A stretch of DNA of 64,000 nt from SMTZ1-45 sp048884945 (GTDB lineage: Archaea; Asgardarchaeota; Thorarchaeia; Thorarchaeales; Thorarchaeaceae). The notes beneath the pieces are model-generated. The model saw only the letters and a program-made list of their open reading frames with translations, did not search any database and was not told the origin of the DNA. A program made the translations under genes and the position numbers. The stretch's first letter is position 1; every line of letters begins with the position of its first letter. The DNA is taken from positions 1 to 64,000 of the forward strand of contig JBHLQJ010000001.1 in NCBI GenBank assembly GCA_048884945.1. The letters run 5' to 3'. Shown here piece by piece: positions 43,141 to 52,444 of the stretch.

Positions 43141-45483
43141 TTACTCGGCCAGTTTTGCACCAGCAACAGCTACCTGTCCAATTGAAATTCCGCCATCACC
43201 TGGTGGAACATTGATATGAATTAACGAGATGAAATTTTCACGATTCACACGATCAATTATTGCTTTCGTGATTATATGATTAAGAGCAACGCCTCCTGAA
43301 AAACCAATATGGTTCATTCCTTCTTCTCTCGCCACAATACAAGCAATATCAGCCAATGAATCTCCAAGAAACCATTGAGCGGCATATGCAATCTCCTGTT
43401 TACTAATGCCTTTTTGTTTCAACTCAATAATTTGTATCAATGCATCTACAATATCTAAATCCAAACCGTTGTGTGAAGTCTTGATTTCAGTATGAATTTT
43501 TAGATTCGTTTTCTTTGCACCAGCTTCAAGTTTCATAGGACATTCTCCATCGTAAGAATTCTCAGAACATATCCCGAGAATCATAGCTACTGCATCAAGA
43601 TACCTTCCGGCACTTGTACTATTGATTGTATTAATTTGATTATTCACCGCTTCAAGTATGATATCCAATGATTCTGAATTCAATTCTGTGTCAGGTCCAA
43701 TTGGTGCTGAATTAAGAATTTGTAGAAGACTATCTCTCTCTAGAGATTTATTTAGAATTCCTATAACAGATCGCGCAGCATAAACCGCAGAGAGATCACC
43801 GCCTGGATAGTCCACATTTCTGAGACCTCCCACTCTTTTGAAATCTTTAAGATTACCAAGTAATATCTCTCCTCCCCATCCAGTATTATTCATACTTAAC
43901 CCATAACCATCAGCTGTAATACAAACAATACTTGTATCAGGATTTAACTTATGATCAACAATCATAGATGCAAGATGTGCATGGTGATGCTGAACACGAA
44001 AGAGTGGAATACCACGAACATTACTAATCTGTTCTGCATATTCAGTAGTTAGAAATTCTGGATGATAATCACATGCAATCCCATCAAGCTCAGTTACGCC
44101 AAGAAGATGAAGCATGTGATCTATAGCATTAGATAGAAAGTCTAAACTCTCAACTCTATTGATATCTCCAATATGTTGCGTTGGATAAATTCTTCCTGAC
44201 TTTAAGACTGATGCTGTAACTTTCTCTTCTGGTCCAACTGCAACTGCCTTGATGGATTTCCAAGAGTCACAGAATTGAAGCGGATCTGGTACATAACCTC
44301 TTGCACGTCGTATGAATACTGGTTTGTTCTCTTTAACAAATTTGAGGACCGAGTCATCAGCTCTTTGATGAATCCTACGATTATGAATCAAAGAATAATC
44401 GACTATATCCTCTAACTCAGAAATGATGACTTCTGGTTCAATATACATAGGTACACCTGTGGGGTTAGCGCTAGTCATTACCAAAGCTGGTTCATCTAAG
44501 TACTGAAACAGAAGATAATGAATAGGTGCATAGGGTAACATGACTCCAATTGTATCAAGACCTGGAGCAATCTCATCTTGCACATCTTCTGGTATTAATT
44601 TCGATTCAGTTTTTTTCTGTAATAGAACAATGGGTCTTCTCCAAGACGTTAAGATTTTTTCCTGGTTTGAAGTAAGATATGCGAATTGTTTCAGAGCTGA
44701 GAGGTCTCTTGCCATAACTGCAAATGGTTGTTGAGATCTTTTTTTCCTGTACCTCAGAAATTTGATTGCTCTTGAGTCGGATGTTTTTGTTGCAATATGA
44801 GTTCCTGCTATACCCTGTATCGCAATTACTCTATTTTCCTCAATCATTTTTCCAGTAAGCTGAACAGGATTATCAACCTCAATTTGATTTCCTTTAACAT
44901 CAACCAGTCTATATACTGGCCCGCATGACTCACATGCTGTTGTTTGAGCATGGTAACGTCTGTCAGTAGGATTTGTATAACCTGTATTACAAGTATGACA
45001 AAGCGGAAAATCAACCATGGTTGTATTTGGACGATCATACGGAAGATTTGTAATGGTCGAGAATCTTGGTCCACAAGCTGCACATGATGTGAATGGGTAA
45101 CGACACCACCGAGAATCAGATGATAACAAGTCTTCAATACAATCGTTACACATCGCAATATCCGGTGGCAAGATAGGAACAGATCCTTCTAATCGTGCTT
45201 CCGAAGATTTTCTTATTTCAAATGACTGTAATGAATCTGTAGTATTCTTCCAATCAACATTCAATGAATCAATTCTTGAAATAGATGGAGGATTGTTCTT
45301 GATTATACCAATCAAATCTTCGATGCTAGATTTTTCCCCCTCCACGATTATTTTTACTCCAGCATCTCCTAGGTTAAGAACAAATCCTGCAAGGGAGAGA
45401 GACCTGGCAACATTATAGACAAATGGTCTAAATCCAACTCCTTGTACTATTCCAGTGACATGAATCTCAGCCCTTTTGTTCAC
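43141..45483 (-). CDS. hypF: Carbamoyltransferase HypF
   Basis: A 780-residue NiFe-hydrogenase maturation protein that supplies the carbamoyl group for the CN ligands. It has an N-terminal acylphosphatase domain (VTGIVQGVGFRPFVYNVARS), zinc-finger pairs (CNDCIEDL, CAACGPRFS, CHTCNTGY, CESCGPV), a YrdC-like domain (IQGIAGTHIATK, TSANPTGVPM) and a Kae1-like domain (RVQHHHAHLASMI, GFSGGVALN). It is full length with a GTG start. No other hyp gene or hydrogenase is in the window, so a hydrogenase is expected elsewhere in the genome. Confidence 0.96.
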   Translation of the reverse strand: MNKRAEIHVTGIVQGVGFRPFVYNVARSLSLAGFVLNLGDAGVKIIVEGEKSSIEDLIGIIKNNPPSISRIDSLNVDWKNTTDSLQSFEIRKSSEARLEGSVPILPPDIAMCNDCIEDLLSSDSRWCRYPFTSCAACGPRFSTITNLPYDRPNTTMVDFPLCHTCNTGYTNPTDRRYHAQTTACESCGPVYRLVDVKGNQIEVDNPVQLTGKMIEENRVIAIQGIAGTHIATKTSDSRAIKFLRYRKKRSQQPFAVMARDLSALKQFAYLTSNQEKILTSWRRPIVLLQKKTESKLIPEDVQDEIAPGLDTIGVMLPYAPIHYLLFQYLDEPALVMTSANPTGVPMYIEPEVIISELEDIVDYSLIHNRRIHQRADDSVLKFVKENKPVFIRRARGYVPDPLQFCDSWKSIKAVAVGPEEKVTASVLKSGRIYPTQHIGDINRVESLDFLSNAIDHMLHLLGVTELDGIACDYHPEFLTTEYAEQISNVRGIPLFRVQHHHAHLASMIVDHKLNPDTSIVCITADGYGLSMNNTGWGGEILLGNLKDFKRVGGLRNVDYPGGDLSAVYAARSVIGILNKSLERDSLLQILNSAPIGPDTELNSESLDIILEAVNNQINTINSTSAGRYLDAVAMILGICSENSYDGECPMKLEAGAKKTNLKIHTEIKTSHNGLDLDIVDALIQIIELKQKGISKQEIAYAAQWFLGDSLADIACIVAREEGMNHIGFSGGVALNHIITKAIIDRVNRENFISLIHINVPPGDGGISIGQVAVAGAKLAE

Positions 45484-45634
45484 AGATCAAGACACCTTGA
45501 TGTTTTCGTGACCAATCTCGATATTAATCCAATGACATGACAAAATCATTACTATATTATAGAAAACATTAGTATGATAATCGGACTTTATAGGTCCTCT
45601 TAAGGCTCATGTAGAAAAATAAGATTGAGCAGCC

Positions 45635-46054
45635 TTGACAATTCGTACTGAACATACACGATCTCTACTTCGAGAGCCTGAGGTGACCCCTTCAGTATTA
45701 GCTTCTGTACCAGGGTGTCTTAGAGATGCACTTAAAGAAGCAATTAATGCAAAAGGTAGAGGAAGAAAATCCGTCTTAATATCAAGCAATAATCTCACTA
45801 ATAGATTCATTTTTTCAAGATGGGGAATACGTCCTTCTCAGCGGAGACGATACAAAAATCTCTTTGCTTCTATAAGAAAACAGAGTCGAGTAGTGTTTCA
45901 ACATTTTCTCTTGAGAGGCCGAATTGAATGGACTGATGATTCTGAGAAGAACATTTTTGGAGTCTACAAATTTGATGAGATAAGGGGCAATTTGATTTTA
46001 GGATTTGTAATGATGACACCTGAGATTGAATGGACGCTTCCAAACAGACAATGA
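45635..46054 (+). CDS. Unrecognised protein, 139 residues
   Basis: A protein I do not recognise. It is basic in the middle (FSRWGIRPSQRRRYKNLFAS) and ends with beta-type segments VYKFDEIRGNLILGFVMMTP. The TTG start has no strong ribosome site. The start could be wrong by several codons. It is the first of three unassigned genes between hypF and acdA. Confidence 0.5.
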   Translation: MTIRTEHTRSLLREPEVTPSVLASVPGCLRDALKEAINAKGRGRKSVLISSNNLTNRFIFSRWGIRPSQRRRYKNLFASIRKQSRVVFQHFLLRGRIEWTDDSEKNIFGVYKFDEIRGNLILGFVMMTPEIEWTLPNRQ

Positions 46055-46278
46055 CCTTCATTTTGTATTACATGTATTTCACTATTAACTGACTGAAACC
46101 TACATAAGTGCATATTATAATAATTTGTATACGAAATTGTATCCACCCATTAGGACTTATGTGAGCAAGTAGAAAAAGACATTATAACGCTCTTTTTATG
46201 ATTTAGAGGGTTTTAATGCCTGATTAGAAGCCGAACTATGAGAAGTCCAAATATGGTAATTCAAAGTGGTGATTTATC

Positions 46279-46830
46279 TTGTCAATCAAAAACCCTAGAC
46301 AGAATCGCGGCAAGGAAACTATAAAGCAACTGACTGCAGGCACCCGGCAAGTATTGAAAGAACCAATTCTAATGAAACTTCAAGCAGGATCAGTATTAAG
46401 CGAAGCGCAGATAGAAACTCTCCTTATTGATTTAGTAGTAGAAGATAGCTATGGGTCTCATATCACGTACGAAGATAAAGCAACATATCGAACAAAACGC
46501 GGGACCAAATCTCGAGGTGTTTCTCGTGGAGCGTTCAATAGAACATTAAATCAAGCTCGTCAAAACTTATCACGTTGTTTCTATACTATGTTACTTCTAG
46601 CATACCTAGGTCTCTTTGAACTTACAATATTTCGTCCATTTGAAGAAGTTGCAGCTCGTATCGGTGATTACAGAAGAATCCGTGATATTCTCGCTGGAAA
46701 GACCAAACTAACAACAGAAGAACTGGAAAGTTTCAGAGTCGCAGAAAAGACAATCATTTCAGCACTTGATGAACTCTCATCATCACTCACTCTCAAGTCA
46801 GATATTTCAAAAAAGAAGCTAGATCAGTAA
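46279..46830 (+). CDS. Unrecognised protein, 183 residues
   Basis: Family not recognised. The N-terminus is basic (KNPRQNRGKETIKQL). A segment RGTKSRGVSRGAFNRTLNQA is followed by a hydrophobic helix YTMLLLAYLGLFELTIF and a charged helical C-terminus. The Arg/Gly/Ser-rich middle and the helix after it resemble a DNA-binding module, but this is weak. It starts at TTG. Confidence 0.5.
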   Translation: MSIKNPRQNRGKETIKQLTAGTRQVLKEPILMKLQAGSVLSEAQIETLLIDLVVEDSYGSHITYEDKATYRTKRGTKSRGVSRGAFNRTLNQARQNLSRCFYTMLLLAYLGLFELTIFRPFEEVAARIGDYRRIRDILAGKTKLTTEELESFRVAEKTIISALDELSSSLTLKSDISKKKLDQ

Positions 46831-47233
46831 ATTAACAAAAAGAAAATGGCTCGAGCGTGTCGCGCAGAGAAGCATCCCAACGCATTTGAGCACAATCTTT
46901 TTCCAGCACTCAAGCAACCACTAGGTCATCCTGGAGGTTTGTTTGAGGAGATAGAGATGACAATGACGAGTGCCTGAAACGTCGGAAAGGAGTGTCCTAT
47001 CGACGTCGGCTTACTTATCATTGCACGACACACTCATATTTTATAGTGCAACAATTATACATAGTTCTAACTTTAGAACGGCTCTTTTGATAGATTTCTA
47101 AATTTAGTTTGGCGCCTAGTCTAATAATTTGATACATGTAATACAATAAATACACTTATTGATATCCCAAGAAACCTTAATCGTAATATTAGAATCACTA
47201 AAAATTGTATACCAAAAATAGTAGTGATGATAC
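46831..47233. other. 403-bp gap with a G+C-richer core, candidate non-coding RNA
   Basis: No gene supported. The block at about 46850-47030 is visibly richer in G+C than its flanks. It contains a nested hairpin: ACGTCG (46979-46984) pairs with CGACGT (47001-47006), with an inner AGGA/TCCT stem. The right part (47040-47233) is A/T-rich and probably holds the promoter of the next gene. Strand and identity of any RNA are unknown. Confidence 0.3.
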
Positions 47234-48484
47234 TTGACTGATGAAAGTAGTCGTGACAGAATCTTCAAAGCAGTCAAAGAACGTATCAAGGAAATGGATG
47301 AAAAAGAACGTATACAATTAGTAGCAAACGCAATTGGAGATCGTCGCATCAAAGACCTTGTAGATATAACAGCTAGAATTGAAAGTGAAGATGGCTGGCC
47401 TACAGCGCTAGAATATCTCAGAAAAGCAAAACACCAGAAGTACTTTTCACCACTAACCATTGGTCAAGACAGAAGAAATCTAGAAGAGTTAAAGTATCGA
47501 GAGATGGTCTTTGAACTATTATCTTGTAAAGGGTTAGAACCAATTACAACAGAAACAACTGACCTGCTAAAACAATTAGATGATGAGCGCTCACTAATAG
47601 ATGCTTCACGAAGTCTTCTATCTGAAATCGAACAGTTAGCAGTTGAACAAATAGAAACAGGGGATACACTATTTTTCGATTTTCCTGAATACACTACAGT
47701 TTCCCAAAAAATTGTAATGCTATTAGATCAGGTGAGAAGTGAAAACTTTTCTAACATATCCCTAAAACAGACTGAAGATTTAATCAATGTAGGACCTTTG
47801 TGGTACAGCGAATATGGTCGGCTTGCTATGGCAGCACTCGGAATCAAGGGTCTTTTTGTAAACTCAGATACCCTTGACCATATACTATCGATAATGCAAA
47901 TTTCAAACTCCATTAAATCAAGCATAACTAAAACCACTTTTTCCAAACAGACAAACGAAGAGTCGTGGAGTCCTCCAACAAACCCTGTTTATAAAGAGCT
48001 ACATACTAGTCTAATTAATCATGATATAAATGAATTAAGCCTGCTAGCAAGCAGACACTCTATATTACTACTTAATACTCTGCTTGATGAAGCTATTACT
48101 GTATATGATAAATCACCATCAACCAATGGATACAAAGAGATACTCAATTGTATTAATGCACATATTTCAATCCGTGATATTGAATCAATTACTACTTTAG
48201 AAAAATCATCACAAATGAAGAATAAACGGATTGCAACTATGGCGATCTTAGCTCTAGGAACTTTCTACCATGAATCATCTACTGCTGTTCTAGTGAAGTT
48301 ACTCTGTACAAACAAAGGCAAAGCAACAGAAAACGTCCTGGTAAAGGCAATTGGGAATGTTTACAAGAAATGTCCAGAGGCAGAGTATGTTATCCTTAAC
48401 ACATTAGACAGCGAATGCAAGAATCATGGAAAACTAATGAGAACATACAAGCGTTTTGCTAAGGAAAAACCATCGTATTATTAG
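47234..48484 (+). CDS. Unrecognised alpha-helical protein, HEAT-like C-terminus
   Basis: A 416-residue, nearly all-helical protein. The last 110 residues have paired helices (SQMKNKRIATMAILALGTFY, TAVLVKLLCTNKGKATENVL) like HEAT/PBS-lyase repeats. The N-terminal 60 residues are charged and helical. Function unknown; HEAT-like arrays usually bind proteins. It starts at TTG. Its stop codon lies inside a GTATTA-TTAG-TAATAC inverted repeat. Confidence 0.55.
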   Translation: MTDESSRDRIFKAVKERIKEMDEKERIQLVANAIGDRRIKDLVDITARIESEDGWPTALEYLRKAKHQKYFSPLTIGQDRRNLEELKYREMVFELLSCKGLEPITTETTDLLKQLDDERSLIDASRSLLSEIEQLAVEQIETGDTLFFDFPEYTTVSQKIVMLLDQVRSENFSNISLKQTEDLINVGPLWYSEYGRLAMAALGIKGLFVNSDTLDHILSIMQISNSIKSSITKTTFSKQTNEESWSPPTNPVYKELHTSLINHDINELSLLASRHSILLLNTLLDEAITVYDKSPSTNGYKEILNCINAHISIRDIESITTLEKSSQMKNKRIATMAILALGTFYHESSTAVLVKLLCTNKGKATENVLVKAIGNVYKKCPEAEYVILNTLDSECKNHGKLMRTYKRFAKEKPSYY

Positions 48485-48490
48485 TAATAC
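48475..48490. repeat. GTATTA-TTAG-TAATAC inverted repeat at a gene end
   Basis: A six-base perfect dyad whose spacer contains the TAG stop of the upstream gene. Same family as the dyads at 43121, 49947 and 52425. Confidence 0.6.
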
Positions 48491-48546
48491 ATGAAATACC
48501 AGGTCTGACGACAAACATAAATCGAACTCACTTGTGGCGTGCATGT

Positions 48547-49932
48547 ATGAAAGGTTCTAAAGCTGAGTTAGTCAAGAACATGGATCCATTCTTCAATCCA
48601 AGGAAAATAGCCCTTGTCGGTGCGTCTACAGATTATAGAAAACTTGGTAATTCAATACTCATGAATTTACTAGCATCAGAGATTGAAGTGTTTCCCATAA
48701 CGCGCAGTAGAGAACGTGTATTAGGTGTTCAAGCGTACCAAAGTCTCAGTGACATACCAGAACCTGTAGATCTAGTAATAATAGCAGTTGCTGCGAAATA
48801 TTGTCCATCGCTAATGCCTGAGATTAGAAAAGCTGGTGCAAGAAATGCAGTTGTAATATCAGGTGGCTTCAGTGAAGCAGGTCCTGAAGGTGTTGAACTA
48901 GAAAAAGATCTCGTGAAATCTGCTCGGAATGCTGGAGTTCGTATAATTGGTCCAAACTGCGTTGGAGTTTCTAATAGCCGTTTGTTTAATGGTACCTTCA
49001 CGATGATGCCAGAAAGAGGTAACATTGCATTTGTATCACAAAGTGGGGCACTAGGAGGGATGATTATTTACAACACCAGAGCAAAGAGAATAGGAATGAG
49101 TAAATTTGCTAGCATTGGTAACTCTGCAGATGTAGGTTTTGTTGATATTCTAAACTACTTCAAAGAAGACTCTAAGTCATCAGTTATTGCTGCTTACATT
49201 GAAGGTGTTGATGAAGGTCGAGCATTGTTTGAATCCTTGCACGATGCGGCAAAAGTAAAACCTGTGGTCATACTAAAAGGTGGACGAAGTGAAGCAGGTA
49301 GTCGTGCAACACAATCTCATACAGGATCATTAGCTGGTTCTACAAAAGTATTTGATGGCATGATACGGCAGGCTGGATGCGTAACTGCACCAACCTTGGA
49401 TGCATTATTTGAAATTTGCAAGCTTTTTGATTACCAACCTCTACCCAAAGGAAGTCGTATTGGTATTATTAGTAATACAGGAGGCGCAGGAGTTCTCGCG
49501 ACTGATTCTGCAGGTGAATATAATCTAGAAATTGCAAATTTAGATATCCACACAAGAGAAGAACTTAGACAATTTCTTCCCCCTATGGCTTCAACTAACA
49601 ATCCAATTGATGTTGTAGCTAGCGGTGGTAGAAGAGAATACAAAATAGCTACTGAACTTCTCTTGAATGATCACAATGTTGACATACTACTAATCATCTG
49701 CGCAGTCCCAACTTTTGCAGGTATGACACAAACAGAACATGCAGCTGGAACATTAGAAGGTGTCCGATCAGCATCAGTAGACAAACCGGTTATAGGAGTA
49801 TGGCTCGCTGGAGATGTTGGAAAGCCAGGCAAAGACCTTTTGGAAATGAATAAAATTCCGTGTTATGATGATCCTGCTCTAGCAATGCTTTGCATTGCAA
49901 GAATTGCTGAATATGCAGAAATGCATCATTGA
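48547..49932 (+). CDS. acdA: Acyl-CoA synthetase (ADP-forming), alpha subunit
   Basis: About 461 residues from the ATG at 48547. It has an N-terminal CoA-binding domain (FFNPRKIALVGASTD) and two CoA-ligase domains (NIAFVSQSGALGGMI, the phospho-His segment ATQSHTGSLAGS, SNTGGAGVLATDSA). It converts acyl-CoA, ADP and phosphate to acid, CoA and ATP. The ATP-grasp beta part is not fused and not in the window. With IorAB 6 kb upstream it completes energy-yielding degradation of aromatic amino acids. Confidence 0.92.
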   Translation: MKGSKAELVKNMDPFFNPRKIALVGASTDYRKLGNSILMNLLASEIEVFPITRSRERVLGVQAYQSLSDIPEPVDLVIIAVAAKYCPSLMPEIRKAGARNAVVISGGFSEAGPEGVELEKDLVKSARNAGVRIIGPNCVGVSNSRLFNGTFTMMPERGNIAFVSQSGALGGMIIYNTRAKRIGMSKFASIGNSADVGFVDILNYFKEDSKSSVIAAYIEGVDEGRALFESLHDAAKVKPVVILKGGRSEAGSRATQSHTGSLAGSTKVFDGMIRQAGCVTAPTLDALFEICKLFDYQPLPKGSRIGIISNTGGAGVLATDSAGEYNLEIANLDIHTREELRQFLPPMASTNNPIDVVASGGRREYKIATELLLNDHNVDILLIICAVPTFAGMTQTEHAAGTLEGVRSASVDKPVIGVWLAGDVGKPGKDLLEMNKIPCYDDPALAMLCIARIAEYAEMHH

Positions 49933-49946
49933 ATTTTGGAAATCTC

Positions 49947-49960
49947 TAATACCAGTATTA
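49947..49960. repeat. TAATAC-CA-GTATTA inverted repeat between convergent genes
   Basis: A perfect six-base dyad 14 bp after the acdA stop and 15 bp before the RHH-gene stop. It resembles the 43121 and 52425 elements. Confidence 0.6.
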
Positions 49961-49975
49961 CAACTGATATAGTGT

Positions 49976-50278
49976 CTAGGACTCAAGATACTCTTCAGCT
50001 ATCTGCGGAAATTCTTGTGCAACAGCCTCACGAAGTTGTTTTTCTACCCACATACTAAGGTTGATTGCTTTCGATTTCCTAATCGCTTTTAGACAAGCTC
50101 TAAGATCAGTTGGAATAGAGAAAGAAACGATTGGACTCTTACGTTCTTTATTTGGTACAGAGGATATGAACTCACTTTGTACCCCTACTGACCTAATTTC
50201 TTTAGCTGTTGTGCTTCTTGTTTTTTCATCTCCATCTTCTTTTTCCGCTTCTTTTCTATACTTTCCAAGTAAACTCAT
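49976..50278 (-). CDS. Small protein with C-terminal ribbon-helix-helix-like segment
   Basis: About 100 residues from the ATG at 50278. The N-terminus is charged (MSLLGKYRKEAEKED). The C-terminal part, VSFSIPTDLRACLKAIRKSK followed by NLSMWVEKQL, fits a ribbon-helix-helix DNA-binding fold. The start is fixed by a full ribosome site, AAGGAGGT, located inside the end of the upstream AAA+ gene. That gene's TGA is one base before this ATG, so the two proteins are translated together and probably work together. Confidence 0.7.
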   Translation of the reverse strand: MSLLGKYRKEAEKEDGDEKTRSTTAKEIRSVGVQSEFISSVPNKERKSPIVSFSIPTDLRACLKAIRKSKAINLSMWVEKQLREAVAQEFPQIAEEYLES

Positions 50279-50279
50279 T

Positions 50280-51254
50280 TCATTGTACCTCCTTAAGTAT
50301 AGATGCATATGCTTCCGAAACAAGCTCAGAAATTTCTCTAGTTACATCTGGATTTCCATTATTCCTAAGATTTTCAGCTGCTACTTGTTGACACCCACGT
50401 GCAAGCATTCGTATATCTCGTGGATTTCCGTTTGCTGCAGTATTAATTACCTTCACCGCATCGTCACTGAAAGGATAAATGCTGAAATTATCTGGATTGA
50501 AACTATCGATATGCCCTTTTGCATAGGCAATCCGACGACCTATGAATTCTCTTGCCTTTGCATCATTAAGTGGAGGAACATCAAGAGGTTCCGTACGATC
50601 TGCAATTTGTGGCAAGAATGAAAGCATTGCATTCCAATATATCATAGTTCCAGACATAACCAAAGTGAATATGGGTTCATCAAGAGCTCCTGCATATGCA
50701 TCAATCATTTCTTCAGTAGGCAGGTCTGCAAGGAATCTCAGCTTATGAAAAGCTGCTTCCTGATTATCAGCAACGTCTTCAATGAATAATGCAGTACGAC
50801 TTTTTTCCTCTAGATATCTTCGAAGACTTTCTTTTGCTACCGCATCAATAATTTGGCTTGATTCCCATGATCTTCGATATTTGATTCTAAGAGAATCAGC
50901 TATTGCTGAAGCCATTTGTTTCTCATAGAGACCAGTCATGCCAACATATCCAGTGATGAATTTGTTACCCTTACGATCAGCTAGTGTAGGTAGGTCTCTT
51001 AATGCCAGAAGCATCAATGTGCTCTTGCCTGACCCCACTGGTCCACGAATGAAGACATGACGTTCATTTGTAATAATCAAGTCAACGATTGAGTCTAAAA
51101 AGTCACTATCTTCTATATACAGACGACTGTCTGGCATCTTGAAGCCACGAAAAGGTGAGAATCTAGCACCGATTTTTTCTTCCCACGCCCGAAGAACTTC
51201 CTTACGGGTGTTGAAGTGACGAATCAATGCACTCTCATGAATTGCTATTGTCAT
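50280..51254 (-). CDS. AAA+ ATPase of the archaeal Orc/MoxR-like type
   Basis: A 324-residue AAA+ protein. It has Walker A IRGPVGSGKSTLM, the Walker B-like region ALFIEDVADNQEA, sensor-1-like TLVMSGTMIYWN, and sensor 2 NGNPRDIRMLARGCQQVAAE, which recalls Orc1/Cdc6-type ATPases. No winged-helix domain follows. It is coupled to a small RHH-like protein. The pair could act in DNA partition, regulation or a nucleoprotein switch; none of these is proven. Confidence 0.72.
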   Translation of the reverse strand: MTIAIHESALIRHFNTRKEVLRAWEEKIGARFSPFRGFKMPDSRLYIEDSDFLDSIVDLIITNERHVFIRGPVGSGKSTLMLLALRDLPTLADRKGNKFITGYVGMTGLYEKQMASAIADSLRIKYRRSWESSQIIDAVAKESLRRYLEEKSRTALFIEDVADNQEAAFHKLRFLADLPTEEMIDAYAGALDEPIFTLVMSGTMIYWNAMLSFLPQIADRTEPLDVPPLNDAKAREFIGRRIAYAKGHIDSFNPDNFSIYPFSDDAVKVINTAANGNPRDIRMLARGCQQVAAENLRNNGNPDVTREISELVSEAYASILKEVQ

Positions 51255-51436
51255 GATGTGGACCTCTATAGATATCGTATCACAAGTACTTCATGTAATA
51301 CAATTTTGAAACAACAGGTTCAGATATAAAATCTATGGTAAATCTTGTCATTTAGACACAACCTTTTTGAACAGAATGAATCGGCTGAAAGTTCAATTCA
51401 AGAATCAGTCAGGCAATGTAATAGGAGTAACTCGAA

Positions 51437-51715
51437 ATGGATGTTGATCGAATCATACGCATCATGAATTCACTAATGATTTTCTCTTTCCTCATCTTTG
51501 GTGCTCTCTCAGGGATTATTCTGATAGCAGATATTCCCCTGAACAATTCTTCGGTTTCTCTACCTTTTGCATTCCTGTACATATGCATTGTCACATTTGT
51601 TACTACTGCCCAAATTAACGAGCGTCCAAAGTTAGTACAGAAATATCTTCGTGATTGGCTAATTATTTGTTTCATTGGAATAATCATCAGTGCATTAGCA
51701 TTCACAATCTACTGA
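51437..51715 (+). CDS. Small membrane protein with three helices
   Basis: A 92-residue protein with hydrophobic segments at about 13-33, 42-57 and 74-91 (MIFSFLIFGALSGIILIA; FAFLYICIVTFVTTA; WLIICFIGIIISALAFTIY). Ribosome site GGAG lies eight bases before the ATG. Not recognised. It lies upstream of atpD on the same strand, but a link to the ATPase is not evident. Confidence 0.6.
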   Translation: MDVDRIIRIMNSLMIFSFLIFGALSGIILIADIPLNNSSVSLPFAFLYICIVTFVTTAQINERPKLVQKYLRDWLIICFIGIIISALAFTIY

Positions 51716-51785
51716 TACAAAACACAAGAGTTTAGAACTGCTATGATATTTCTCACGCTGCACCACATTCTATGAAGTGACAATC

Positions 51786-52421
51786 ATGAGTAAGATTTTA
51801 CCTGGCACAAAAACTACCCGCATGGAATTACTTGCTCTAAAAAACAGAATGAGATTAGCTGAAAGAGGACATGACCTTCTACGAGAGAAACGTGACTCTC
51901 TCATAATGGAGTTCTTCAATGCTATAGCAGAAATTAAAGAAGCCAGAGAGAAGGTTGATGTTGCACTCTCAGAAGCTTTCTCAGCACTTACTCAGGCAAA
52001 AATGATAATGGGTCCTGCAAGAGTTGTAGAATTTGCATATGCTAGCAGGTTTGAAGCAAATCTCACCATCTCAACAAGATCAATGATGGGAGTTAGGGTT
52101 CCAGTTTTATCGGTAGAGCAACATACTCCCGATCTTCCTTATTCTCTCTCAGATTCAAGTGCAAAATTTGACGTCATGAGTGAAAAATTCAAAGAAGCCC
52201 TAAATGCAATTGTTCGTCTAGCTGAGATTGAATCAACCGTAAAACGTCTTGCACTCGAAATTGAACGTACCAAACGACGAGTTTCCGCACTTGAAACTGT
52301 GGTGATACCACGACTTGATGCTACTACACGTTTTGTAAAACTTGCTCTTGAAGAACGAGAGCGTGAAGATTTTGTAAGATTGAAGATGGTGCGTGATTGG
52401 ATTACTCAAGAAGAAAAATGA
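51786..52421 (+). CDS. atpD: A/V-type ATP synthase subunit D
   Basis: About 211 residues forming the central stalk of the archaeal A1 motor. It has the N-terminal GTKTTRMELLALKNRMRLAE and GHDLLREKRDSL, long coiled-coil helices, and the C-terminal ALEIERTKRRVSALETVVIP followed by EEREREDFVRLKM, all family hallmarks. The gene is separate from other ATPase genes. The ATG at 51786 is preferred over GTG 51777. Confidence 0.94.
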   Translation: MSKILPGTKTTRMELLALKNRMRLAERGHDLLREKRDSLIMEFFNAIAEIKEAREKVDVALSEAFSALTQAKMIMGPARVVEFAYASRFEANLTISTRSMMGVRVPVLSVEQHTPDLPYSLSDSSAKFDVMSEKFKEALNAIVRLAEIESTVKRLALEIERTKRRVSALETVVIPRLDATTRFVKLALEEREREDFVRLKMVRDWITQEEK

Positions 52422-52424
52422 ATT

Positions 52425-52440
52425 GTATTAATTGTAATAC
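52425..52440. repeat. GTATTA-ATTG-TAATAC inverted repeat between convergent genes
   Basis: A six-base dyad three bases after the atpD stop and four bases before the NAC stop. It is the fourth member at a gene end within 10 kb. Confidence 0.6.
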
Positions 52441-52444
52441 TATT

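Noticed and set aside
46279..46830. Assignment of the 183-residue protein as a transposase or integrase
   Set aside because: The basic RGTKSRGVSRG segment is suggestive, but no catalytic residues or flanking repeats were found.
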